From: Streptomyces sp. SLBN-31
GTDB taxonomy: Bacteria; Actinomycetota; Actinomycetes; Streptomycetales; Streptomycetaceae
Direction: 5' to 3'
Assembly: GCF_006715395.1 (NCBI RefSeq)
Contig: NZ_VFNC01000002.1
Coordinates: forward strand, 1-64,000
Length of the DNA: 64,000 nucleotides
The translations under genes and the position numbers were made by a program. The notes below the pieces were generated by a model. That model saw only the letters and a program-made list of their open reading frames with translations, was not told where the DNA came from and did no database searches. Below, piece after piece: positions 45,201 to 53,660 of the stretch. How positions within the stretch are numbered: the first letter of the stretch is position 1; each line of letters starts with the position of its first letter.

Positions 45201-45353
45201 TCATGGCCAGACGTTGGCCTGTGCCCGAAACGTGTCGGGGTCGCTCTCCACAGGGAGTACGCACAGCAAATGACCGCCAGGCACTCGTAGCACTCGGCAC
45301 TCCTGCCACCGCGAGACGTGCTTGGCGCCCAGGGCGATCAGGCGTGCGGTTTC
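45201..45353 (-). pseudogene. VOC (glyoxalase-like) domain protein, C-terminal fragment
   Basis: The minus strand reads [20 protein letters not shown] and RVLRVPGGHLLCVLPVESDP, then FRAQANVWP-stop. L-x-D/V-PGGH-x-x-C is the usual C-terminal strand pair of VOC proteins annotated as glyoxalase-like. Its front was replaced by the ribulokinase fragment at a junction near 45350. Confidence 0.6.
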
Positions 45354-46291
45354 CGAACCACGCGAAGATGTCGCCGACACCGCTCTGCCCGGCCTCGTAA
45401 CCCCACAGCCCGGGCAGGATGCCACCGTCCATGACCCCGCACATGCCGGGCACGACACCCTGCTGGTCGGAGCTCATCACATGGCAGGTGGAGGTGCCCA
45501 TGATGGCGACCATCCTGATGCCCTCCGGCAGCCCCGTCCAGGCGGCGGCCTCGGCCGTCAACACCCCGGCCGGATCGCCGAGTTGACCGACGCGGTGGTC
45601 CAGCTTGTCCGTCACGAAGTCGGCGAAGTCCGTGTTCAGGGCGGCGAGATAGTCCCGGGAGGGGTAAGTGCCGTCCTGGTATTGGCCCTTGTAACCGGCT
45701 GTGCAGGCGTTGCGGACGTACCTGCCGCAGAGGCGCCACACGATCCAGTCGGCCGCCTCCAGCCACCGCTCGGTGCGCCGGTAGATCTCCGGGTCCTCCT
45801 CCAGGACCTGGAGCGCCTTGGCGAACTCCCACTCCGAGGAGATCTTCCCGCCGTACCGCTCCAGCCACGGCTCCTTCATCTCGGCGGCCAGGACGTTGAT
45901 CCTGTCGGCCTGATCCTGGGCGGAGTGGTGGCGCCAGAGCTTGACGTAGGCGTGCGGGCGGTTCTCCAGGCCGGGGAGTTCGCACAGCGGTGTGCCGTCG
46001 GCGAGGACCGGCAGGACCGTGCAGGCGGTGAAGTCGGTGCCGATGCCGATGACTTGCTCCGGCCGCACTCCGGCGCGGACGAGAGCCTCGGGCACGGCGT
46101 TGCGGAGCACGTCGATGTAGTCCGAGGGACCTGGAGGGCCCAGTCGGGGGGGGCAGCCGAGTGCCGTCGGGCAGGTTCCGGTCGAGGACGGCGTGGGCGT
46201 AGACGTGCTCCGCCGCGGCCAGTTCCGCGCCGTCGCGGACCCGTACCACCACAGCACGGCCGGACAGGGTTCCGAAGTCGACGCCCACGAC
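45340..46291 (-). pseudogene. araB: Ribulokinase (FGGY sugar kinase), frameshifted and C-truncated
   Basis: [20 protein letters not shown] (FGGY phosphate-binding start) from about 46291 is interrupted at a G-run near 46145. It continues in another frame with [60 protein letters not shown], and [20 protein letters not shown] up to [16 protein letters not shown]. About the last 200 residues of the roughly 550 aa kinase, including the second FGGY signature, are missing. The enzyme phosphorylates L-ribulose to L-ribulose-5-P. Its nearness to transaldolase hints at a former pentose-use cluster. Confidence 0.85.
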
Positions 46292-46462
46292 ACGCCGACG
46301 GCTGGCGTACAGCCGCCCTCCCGACCACGCAGCGAGCACAGACGGACACCGCGGGGCAGGCGGACTGCGAATCGCCACCCTCATCCGGCATCACCAAAAG
46401 CAATGGCACAAGGTGAACTCCTCATGCATTCTGGCGGGTTGCCCACACAGGAGGTCATACCC

Positions 46463-47797
46463 GTGGCAGAGATCCGCTCGCTGGAGGAGCTGCAGGAACC
46501 GGACAGGACAGCGCTTTGCTTCAGCCCGTTCGGACTGGGCCCTGCAATGCCGGCCGAGAAAGCAGCCGAGTTCCTGCAACGGCTGGTCGCGGACTGCGCG
46601 CTGGCTCCGGACGTGGCGGAGGGAACACGCCGGGAGTTCGATCGGCTCCAGCGCCTTTTCGCCTACGGTCTGCTCGACTACGACGTCTTCACCGTGGTCG
46701 ACGACCGCGCCTTGCTGGTGATGGAGCAGGCACTGCGCGAGCGGTTCGTCCAGTGGTGCGCCGGGACGATCACGTTCGAGGAAGCCAACGGTTTGCAGTC
46801 GCCAGTAGTTCAGGACGTGCGCACCTACGACGACGTGTTCGCCGCGGTGAAGAAGGCGGGCAGGAGGAGCCGGCGGAGACCGCGGCAGCAGCCCTCGCCG
46901 CAGTGGCGGTTGAAGGTCGGCACCACGCTGATCGACTTCAACGGCATGCTGGCCGGGCTGCGGACCTGGGCGCGGGCGGCCGGTCTGCTGCGTGGTCAGC
47001 GCACACGTGGCATCGAGCATGCGAAGTCGAAGCTGCGCGATGCTGTGGCCCACCCGACCGGTTACCACCGCACGATGCCCGTGGAGGCGGCACGAACCCT
47101 GCATGACCTGGCAGAGTTCATCAATCAGTTGTGGGGACACCCGACCCCTGGCGGGCGCCTGTACCCCGCCCCGGTGGAACGCCACATCGTCGTCATGGCG
47201 TGGAACGACGAGGGAAGCGTCGAGATGGCCCATGCCGATGCCCTGCGCGGGGATTCCGATGCCGACGGATACCACTACATCCTGATCCGCAGCGCTTCTG
47301 GCCCCGGAAGCCGGTACGAGGACGGGTACTGGTCGGCGTTCGACGCCCGGTTCGAGACCACACAGTTCCCTGCGGACTACCTTTGGGGGCCCGGGAGCCG
47401 CCGTGATGCCCTGGCCTGGCTCGATGCAGAGCAGCCGAAGGGGGACACCGTCGACTACGTCGACCGCGTCTTCATGCTCCGCGAGCACGACGGCCAGGTG
47501 TACGCGCCGATGCACCCGGAAGTGGCCGCGGGGCTCACCGCGGAAGAGCAACGCGGTACCTGGCACACGGTGCGGGCCGACTTCCCCGAACACGCCTTCG
47601 CCCATGTACGCGGTCTCAGCGATGGTCCCGGGCACGCCCGGACCGGCGACTGCAGAAACTGCGCTGCTCATCACCTCGGCAGCGGCAGCCACGAACAGGC
47701 CTTGCGGGCCGCCGAAGACACCATCGGTGTAGTCACGCCCCGGAGGCCGCCCGCCGTTCGCATCCCTGACTCGTTCTTCTGGCCACACAGATTCTGA
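46463..47797 (+). CDS. Large unknown protein with HEPN-like Rx4H motif
   Basis: The GTG at 46463 has the best ribosome-binding site (CAGGAGGT, 6 bp spacing); ATGs at 46424 and 46403 are alternatives. It gives 444 aa. Residues 60-100 form helices (LLDYDVFTVVDDRALLVMEQ-ALRERF). Residues 148-220 read TLIDFNGMLAGLRTWARAAG, then IEHAKSKLRDAVAHPTGYHR and EAARTLHDLAEFINQLWG. R192-x4-H197 in a helical hairpin with an upstream Glu matches the catalytic pattern of HEPN ribonuclease/abortive-infection domains. The C-terminal 220 residues (HIVVMAWNDEGSVEMAHADA, YHYILIRSASGPGSRYEDGY, TGDCRNCAAHH) are beta-rich and unfamiliar. It stands alone beside NHEJ and mobile genes. A defence or RNA-targeting role is inference. 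Confidence 0.75.
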   Translation: MAEIRSLEELQEPDRTALCFSPFGLGPAMPAEKAAEFLQRLVADCALAPDVAEGTRREFDRLQRLFAYGLLDYDVFTVVDDRALLVMEQALRERFVQWCAGTITFEEANGLQSPVVQDVRTYDDVFAAVKKAGRRSRRRPRQQPSPQWRLKVGTTLIDFNGMLAGLRTWARAAGLLRGQRTRGIEHAKSKLRDAVAHPTGYHRTMPVEAARTLHDLAEFINQLWGHPTPGGRLYPAPVERHIVVMAWNDEGSVEMAHADALRGDSDADGYHYILIRSASGPGSRYEDGYWSAFDARFETTQFPADYLWGPGSRRDALAWLDAEQPKGDTVDYVDRVFMLREHDGQVYAPMHPEVAAGLTAEEQRGTWHTVRADFPEHAFAHVRGLSDGPGHARTGDCRNCAAHHLGSGSHEQALRAAEDTIGVVTPRRPPAVRIPDSFFWPHRF

Positions 47798-47829
47798 GCT
47801 CACGGAAAGCTGATGGGAGGGTTCATCGG

Positions 47830-48116
47830 TCGACGCCCCTCATACAGCGCACCTTGCACTGCGACCAGGCGTAGGTGGAGGGGCGGCTCCCGGCCCAGGG
47901 CGCAGAGTGCCGGGGCCGCCCGCTGGGCGGCGGCCGAAGTAGTTCGCCGAGCTGGTCGAGGCGTTCCTGCAGCGGGCGGGGGCGCCGGTCGGTGCCGGTG
48001 ATGGCGAGGCAGTCGAAGACCAGGTACACGATCGGTGGCCCGCCGCCGCGGTCGCGACCGCGGCGGCGGGCCAGCGCGGTGAAGTCGAGGCCGTCGCCGA
48101 CCACGGCGCACAGCTC
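47830..48116 (-). pseudogene. ATP-dependent DNA ligase fragment
   Basis: The minus strand reads ELCAVVGDGLDFTALARR, PPIVYLVFDCLAITGTDRRP and PLQERLDQLGELL. These correspond to the D-G-E-L (motif III-like) and V-F-D (motif IIIa) parts of the LigD/LigC nucleotidyltransferase domain. Lys motif I and the OB fold are missing. It ends head-on against the Ku tail at 48117. Confidence 0.65.
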
Positions 48117-48695
48117 TTGACGGGCATCGCCACGTTCGTGATGCGCGGCAAGCAGTACCTGGTCGCGTTGCGCGCGCAGGAACAGGTGCTGGTGCTGCAC
48201 ACCCTGCACTGGGCGGATGAGGTCCGCGACCCGCATCAGGAGCTGCCGGTGCTGCCCGGCCGCGAGGACGCCAAGGGCAAGGAGATGGATACCGCCCGGC
48301 AGCTGATCGGCGCCCTGTCCATGGACTGGAATCCGAAGGACTACCGCGACACGTACGAAGAGCGGGTCAAGGAGCTGGTCGACGCCAAGGCCAAGGGCAA
48401 GGAGATCGTCAGCGAGGAAGCCCCGCCCGAGGCCACCAACGTCATCGACCTGATGGAAGCCCTCCAGCGCAGCGTTGAACAGACCCGCAGCTCCCACGGC
48501 ACGAAGCAGGAAACGAGTGGATCGAGCGCGGCAGGCAGCCGGGGCACCGGGAAGCGCGAGTTGCGGCAGCTGAGCAAGACGGAGCTGTACCGGCGGGCCA
48601 CGGAGCAGGACATTCCGGTCCGGTCCAAGATGAGTCACGACGAACTGGTCGACGCCCTCGCTCGGGCCGGGCGCCGCAAGAAGACAGCCGCATAG
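48117..48695 (+). pseudogene. Ku homologue (second type), C-terminal half
   Basis: The frame starts inside the Ku core (TGIATFVMRGKQYLVALRAQ, HTLHWADEVRDPHQELPVLP). It continues through MDWNPKDYRDTYEERVKELV and TNVIDLMEALQRSVEQTRSS to a C-terminal SAP/Rho-N-like domain (QLSKTELYRRATEQDIPVRS-KMSHDELVDALARA). The first about 130 residues are missing, replaced by an inverted ligase fragment. It is the same Ku type as the N-terminal fragment at 32401-33000, and the two overlap with only a few differences (AQEQ vs AQEP, GREDAKG vs GREGAKG). Confidence 0.88.
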
Positions 48696-48779
48696 CGGCC
48701 GGCCGAACCGGACCACACAGGCCACCCGCCTGGTGGTGCTCAGATCGCGCCTCGCCCGGCCGCGTCGTAGACAGATGAC

Positions 48780-48968
48780 ATGAACGCTGATGCCAAGGGC
48801 CAGATCTACCACCCGGGCGAAGTCGTGCCGCAGTCCGGGATCTACGAGTGCGACTGCGGGCAGTCGCACGAGTACAGCACGGACGTCAAAGGGCACCGCT
48901 TTCCTCCGCTGCAGGACGGATGCAGCGGCAGTGGCTGGAAGCTGAAGACGGCCGCCCAGCCAGGCTGA
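48780..48968 (+). CDS. YjzC-like small zinc-ribbon-like protein
   Basis: 62 aa from ATG 48780, reading GQIYHPGEVVPQSGIYECDC then GHRFPPLQDGCSGSGWKL. The pattern F/Y-x-PG-x-x-P-x-SGIY resembles the small YjzC family, here with CDC and a further Cys that could bind zinc. It lies 17 bp before the ligase start, so co-transcription with the ligase and the Ku tail is likely. Confidence 0.72.
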   Translation: MNADAKGQIYHPGEVVPQSGIYECDCGQSHEYSTDVKGHRFPPLQDGCSGSGWKLKTAAQPG

Positions 48969-48985
48969 ATGCCGGAGGCACGCGA

Positions 48986-50002
48986 ATGGTGCTCCACCCG
49001 CCGGTGGAGCCGATGCTGGCGCGGGCCCGCGACGACCTGCCTCCCGCCGGTGCGCTCCCCGGCGACCTGGTGTTCCAACCGAAGTGGGACGGGTACCGAG
49101 CGCTCCTGTTCACCCCCAGCCCAGCACCCGGGCCTGTGCTCCTGCAGACACGACGGGGCAGCCTCATCGCATCCCGCTTCCCGGACCTGGTACGGGCGGC
49201 CTCGCACCTGCCCGATGGCTTGGTACTCGACGGCGAGCTGGTCATCTGGGACGGCGATCAGCTGTCCTTCGAGAGTCTGCAGCGGCGCGTGGCCTCCACC
49301 GGCCGCAACACCGCCCGGCTCGCCGAGGAACTGCCGGCGCACTTCGTCGCGTTCGACATTCTGCAGGTTCATGGGCAGGAACTGCTGCAGGCGCCTTACG
49401 GCGAACGCCGCACCCGCCTGGAGGCCCTCTTCGCCGAACAGCACCTCACCAACCCGTTCATGCTCTGCCCCGAGACAACAGACGTCGCCCGCGCACAGGA
49501 CTGGTTCACCAACTGGACCGCCCTACCGGGCATCGAAGGCCTCGTCATCCGCGGCAGCCAGCAGCGCTACCAGCCGGGCGCCCGCGCGCTCATCAAAGTC
49601 CGCCGCCGCAACACCACCGAGGCCATCGTCGGCGCCATCACCGGCACACCAGACCACCCCCGAACGCTCCTGCTGGGGCGCCTGGACCACGTAGGAATCC
49701 TGCGGCACGTCGGCCGAAGCACGCCGGTGCGGCCCGACACCGCCCGGCAGCTGGCCGAACATCTGACGCCGGCAGCCCCAGGACACGCATGGGAAGGCGT
49801 CCGCTTCACCGCCTCCTGGGGATCACGCACTGCGCTCGACGTCGTCCTGGTCGAGCCCGACCTGGTCGCGGAAGTCGTCGTCGACACCGCACAAGAGCGC
49901 GGAACGTGGCGGCACCCGATCCGCCTCGCCCGGCTGCGCCTGGACGTCACCACCGCGGACGTGCCGCACTTCGGCGCGGGCGCCACACCCGCCGCAGGGT
50001 AG
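48986..50002 (+). CDS. ATP-dependent DNA ligase (LigC/LigD-ligase type)
   Basis: 338 aa from ATG 48986, with GGAGG 7 bp upstream. The adenylation site is FQPKWDGYRALLF (motif I, K-x-DG-x-R). Motif III/IIIa region is LVLDGELVIWDGDQLSFESL and HFVAFDILQVHGQELL, motif IV is IEGLVIRGSQQRYQPG, and motif V is ARALIKVRRRNTTEAIV. A C-terminal OB-fold domain follows. It seals nicks using ATP. Its place beside Ku genes supports an NHEJ role. No LigD polymerase or 3'-phosphoesterase domain is fused or adjacent. Confidence 0.93.
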   Translation: MVLHPPVEPMLARARDDLPPAGALPGDLVFQPKWDGYRALLFTPSPAPGPVLLQTRRGSLIASRFPDLVRAASHLPDGLVLDGELVIWDGDQLSFESLQRRVASTGRNTARLAEELPAHFVAFDILQVHGQELLQAPYGERRTRLEALFAEQHLTNPFMLCPETTDVARAQDWFTNWTALPGIEGLVIRGSQQRYQPGARALIKVRRRNTTEAIVGAITGTPDHPRTLLLGRLDHVGILRHVGRSTPVRPDTARQLAEHLTPAAPGHAWEGVRFTASWGSRTALDVVLVEPDLVAEVVVDTAQERGTWRHPIRLARLRLDVTTADVPHFGAGATPAAG

Positions 50003-50352
50003 GCCCGCGCGGAACCCGAGTTCCTCCATCATCCGCTGGATCACGGACCATCCTCGCCGAGCCGCGGACAACGGATATGCGTGGCCCCTGTCCATGACTT
50101 CACCTCGTAGCGGGTCTGCCCGCCCGGGCCAGTGGTCCTCGGCAGGAAGGTGCCTCGCGGTGACGGGGCGCACGACGTCGACGGAACGGGCGTACGGGCA
50201 CGTCCTGGCGGGCCATGGTGTCCAGTGCAGAGAAGGCTTCGCAGCGGGTGTGACGCGCGGGAGCGGAAGAGGAAATCCTCCGGTTGGGTGTGCGTGGCCG
50301 GGACGGTCGTGGGGTGTCGTCGCTGTGGCGGTTGGTGGGGCAGGATGGCCCT
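50003..50352. other. 350-bp gap after the ligase
   Basis: No supportable gene. The sequence cctgtccatgacttcacctcg around 50090 and a basic open frame on the other strand show no family motif. Confidence 0.35.
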
Positions 50353-50575
50353 GTGGGAACATGGCGCGTCACGCTGCAGTTCAGGCCCGGCGGCCCGGCA
50401 GCGGAGGGCATCTGGACCGACCGCGCGGTGGCGTTGGAGAAGTTCGAGGGTTGGTTGGGCACGCACGGCAGCCGCGACGGGGTGAGCATCGTCTTGCTCG
50501 CGGAGTTCGACGGCGTGTGCGAACCGCTCCGCACGTGGACGAAGGAGCGGGGCGAGGTCGTCCATCGGGCCCGGC
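50353..50575 (+). CDS. Small hypothetical protein
   Basis: From GTG 50353 the frame reads VGTWRVTLQFRPGGPAAEGI, then WTDRAVALEKFEGWLGTHGS and GVSIVLLAEFDGVCEPLRTW, then TKERGEVVH. The composition is protein-like and an open reading frame continues antisense into the Ku tail, so the natural end is probably near 50575 and lost by a small change. Function unknown; it is convergent with Ku. Confidence 0.5.
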
Positions 50576-50600
50576 GAGGCTGCTTTCGCGGTGGGCGGCA

Positions 50601-51418
50601 TCAGGCGCTGCGGGGCTTGCGGCCGGCCGTCTTCTTCGCAGTCTTCTTGGCAGTGGCCGTCTTCTTTGCGGTGCTCGATGCCGTCTTCTTGGCCGGCGTT
50701 TTTTTCGCAGTCTTCTTGGCCGAGCTCTTGTTCGCCTTCGCCAGATCGTGGACGTCGGCGTCGGTGCTCTCGCCGCGTGAGGACCGTAGCTTTTGCACCG
50801 ACTCCTGCAGGGCCGCCATCAGATCCAGCACCTTGCCCGGCTGTTCTTCCGTCTCCGAGGCCTCGGGGAGCGGCTGGTGCTCGCGTTTGGCCTCGATCAC
50901 CTTGGCCAAAGCGTCGGTGTAGGTGTCGCGGAACTCCCCATCCTCCAGGTCTTCGCGCGTCATCGTGTCCATCAGCGCCAGCGCGCCCTGGATCTCGTCC
51001 TCGTCCACCTCGACCGAAGGTGGGACGATCTCCGCGGGGTCTCTGATCTCGTCCGGCCACCGCATCGCGTGCAGGACCAGGGCGTCCTCACGCACGCGCA
51101 GCAGACCCAGACGCTCCCGCCCGCTCCATGCGTACTTGGCGACGGCCACCTTGCTGGATCGGCCGAGCGCCTGGACCAGCAGCTTGTAGGGTTTGGTCGC
51201 CACTGTGCCGTCGGGTGTCAGGTGGTAGCCCTCGCCGATCTGGATCGGGTCGATCGACTCCAGCGGCACAAATGCGGCGATCTCGATCGCCTTCGCCGTG
51301 GGCAGTGGCAGGTTGCTCAGCTCCTGGTCACTGATCGGGACGACCTGGTCTTTGGCGTACTCGTAGCCCTTGCCGATCTCCGCGTTCCCGACCTCACGGT
51401 CCTCCAGCTCACAGAACG
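50601..51418 (-). pseudogene. Ku homologue (first type), N-terminally truncated
   Basis: The frame enters Ku at FCELEDREVGNAEIGKGYEY and continues to the C-terminal K/A/T-rich tail (ANKSSAKKTAKKTPAKKTAS through AGRKPRSA). It is about 270 residues, very similar to the intact Ku at 35633-36589. The first about 47 residues are missing. Upstream, at 51419-51541, unrelated DNA bridges to the IS701 element. The retained DNA-binding tail and half the core might still be expressed if a start were supplied, but none is obvious. Confidence 0.88.
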
Positions 51419-51541
51419 GCCCATGTTCTCTGGGGGTTCCGGGTCCGTGGTGTGACGTCGTACGGCACCTCCTCGTTGAAGTCATAGGACAGGTTCTCTG
51501 GGTGTGTGGCTCTGCGGTGGATCGTTGCGATCGACTCGGCA
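51419..51541. other. Junction segment between truncated Ku and IS701 element
   Basis: About 120 bp that match neither Ku nor the IS. It contains a short run reading toward Ku. Probably a remnant of another mobile element or flanking DNA. Confidence 0.4.
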
Positions 51542-52941
51542 CTAGTACTCCAGTGAGAGTTCGTGTCCTGAGCTGCGTTTTCGGTAGTGGCAGCGGCGGG
51601 CGGTGGCTTGGTGGTGTCTGCGCCAGTGGGACCAGTTCAGTGCGTGATCTCGTGGATGACCGCGAGGTCGGGGGCGGGTCCAGAGAATGTCCAGGAGCCT
51701 TCGGATCTCTGCCACGGTGAGTGCGGTGATGGTGCTGGTGGGGTCGTTTCTGCGGCCCCCTTTGCGGCCTCGTCGGCGGCGAGGCCGGCAAGGAAGGCGT
51801 GGGCCAGCATGGCGAGGGTGATGTGCCGGTACCAGCCCGTGTAGCGGCGGACTTCGTACTCGTCCAGGCCGCATTCGTTCTTCGCGGCCTGGAAGCATTC
51901 CTCGATCGACCAGCGCATCCCGGCCACCCTGGCCAGATCCGCAACCGTGCAGGTCATGGGCGCGTAGGCGAAGTAGTAGGCAATCTCCTGTGTCCGTGTC
52001 AGGCTGCGGCGGGCCAGCACCCACCGGTGATGGGTGGGCTCGTCGCCGTCGAAGAAGCTGATCGCCGGCAGCCTGGCACTGGCCCAGTCATAGATCCGCG
52101 GGCCCTTGGCGCCCATGCCGCAGGAGATCCGTTGCCAGGCATCCTCGGGTGCTTCGCTGATGAGCTGGTCGATCCGCCAGAACCCTGCCAGGCTCTTGAC
52201 CTGCTGCGACTTGGGAACAGCGACGACGTATCCGACACCGAGTTCCTCGAGCAGGCGGCGGAACTTCCACTCCTGACCGTAGGCCTCGTCCGCGGTTACC
52301 CACTCTGCCGGCAGGCCCGCGGCCAGCGTGCGGGTGACCATCACCTTCGCCAACTCGCCCTTGGTCGCGAAGGCCCGTTCATCCGGGATCTTCGCTGCCC
52401 GGCACCGCTCACGGTCGGCTGTCCAGGCCCTGGGCAGATACAACTCCCGGTCCACCAGGGCCCGTCCGCGGCCGGTGGCATAGGCGGCGAACACTCCGAT
52501 CTGACAGTTGTCGATCTTCCCCGAGGTGCCGGTGTACTGCCGGCCCACCCCCGCGGACGTGCTGCCCTTCTTGACGAACCCGGTGTCGTCGATGATCAGC
52601 ACACCACCCGGGCCGAGCTTCTGCCCGACGTAGTCCCGCACATCGTCACGGACCTCATCCGCCTCCCAGCGGGCTCCTGCCAGCAGGTGCTGCATTCCGG
52701 CGGGATCACGGTGACCTGCCCATTCGGCCAGCTGCCAGCTGTTCTTCCGGGCCACCGGAGCCAGCAGACCCCGCACATACCCCCGCATCCGCCACCGCAG
52801 ATCCACCCGCGAAAACCGACCGGCAACCCGCCCGAACAACGACTCCAGCTCCGCCGCCCACACCTCGGCATCGACCATCCCCACCATGCCCTGACAACGA
52901 CACACACCAGCTCAGGACACGAACTCTCACTGGAGTACTAG
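51542..52941 (-). mobile_element. Complete IS701-family insertion sequence
   Basis: Perfect inverted repeats (tactccagtgagagttcgtg followed by tcctgagct, 29 bp) at both ends are each bordered by CTAG. CTAG fits the YTAR target preference and 4-bp duplication of the IS701 family. Length including target copies is 1400 bp, with one intact transposase. It looks competent. A partial copy of one end lies at 12642-12929. Confidence 0.93.
51637..52905 (-). CDS. IS701-family transposase
   Basis: 422 aa, intact. A DDE-type RNase H fold is visible from GVLIIDDTGFVKKGSTSAGV (first Asp), then ADRERCRAAKIPDERAFATK and VTADEAYGQEWKFRRLLEEL (second Asp), to the late helix RWSIEECFQAAKNECGLDEY (Glu). The C-terminus YTGWYRHITLAMLAHAFLAG is the family hallmark. 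The first codon could be ATG 52905 or the internal Met of MVGMVDAEVWAAELESL, which fits family N-termini better. Confidence 0.93.
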   Translation of the reverse strand: MCRCQGMVGMVDAEVWAAELESLFGRVAGRFSRVDLRWRMRGYVRGLLAPVARKNSWQLAEWAGHRDPAGMQHLLAGARWEADEVRDDVRDYVGQKLGPGGVLIIDDTGFVKKGSTSAGVGRQYTGTSGKIDNCQIGVFAAYATGRGRALVDRELYLPRAWTADRERCRAAKIPDERAFATKGELAKVMVTRTLAAGLPAEWVTADEAYGQEWKFRRLLEELGVGYVVAVPKSQQVKSLAGFWRIDQLISEAPEDAWQRISCGMGAKGPRIYDWASARLPAISFFDGDEPTHHRWVLARRSLTRTQEIAYYFAYAPMTCTVADLARVAGMRWSIEECFQAAKNECGLDEYEVRRYTGWYRHITLAMLAHAFLAGLAADEAAKGAAETTPPAPSPHSPWQRSEGSWTFSGPAPDLAVIHEITH

Positions 52942-53660
52942 GCATGCCAGAGATCAGGTGTGGTGGCTGTCACCCGCTACATCCTGGACTCAGCCGCCCC
53001 GGGACACGCCGCGTCTCGCCCACTTCACCCCGCAGTGTGCGGGAGCCACAGCCGCGGCCTGCGCACACTCGCATCCAGGCCGGGATCAGTGCGAGTCGGA
53101 GCCCGGGTGGCACGGCCCGCACTTCGCGGCGTCGTCCAGGCCGGCGCGGCCGCGCAGCGGGGCGTTGCCGACGAGGAGCTTGCCCATGAGGCGTCCGTTT
53201 GGCTCATCGAGATCAAGGTCCTGGTCCTGGGCGAGCAGGGCGACAGCGACCCCGACTGCCCCAGCGGTCCCTCCACGATGATCTACTGGGCGATGGCCAC
53301 AAAATGTCCCGCGAGCTGACCGGAGGATTCACACCAAGGGCAAGTCGGCACAGATCACGCAGCTATACCGATCTGAACGCTGATCAGATGCTCTCCAGAT
53401 GGGCTTTTGTGACTGACGCGAGGCGACGTCGATCAAACGTTCGCTGTAGCCGCTGTCAGCCCGCGACGGCGACGCGCGCGACCAGGCCGGTGAGAGGGGG
53501 CCCAGCGCGCTGGCGGAAGGTTGCGAGTTTTCAGGATCCACGCCAGGTGAATTTTTGTTTTCATCTACCCCTTGACACCACCCCGCGCTCACCCCGAGTA
53601 TCGGGGCCTGTCAGACAGGCAGACAGCCAGTCAGCCCGCGTCATCGGAGAGGCAGGGCCC
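52942..53660. other. 720-bp region upstream of the PaaN-like gene
   Basis: No assignable gene. One plus frame ends LIEIKVLVLGEQGDSDPDCP then MIYWAMATKCPAS but has no family motif. A TTGACA box at 53572-53577, about 85 bp before the PaaN-like start, is a possible -35 element with a poor -10 (GAGTAT). Confidence 0.4.
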
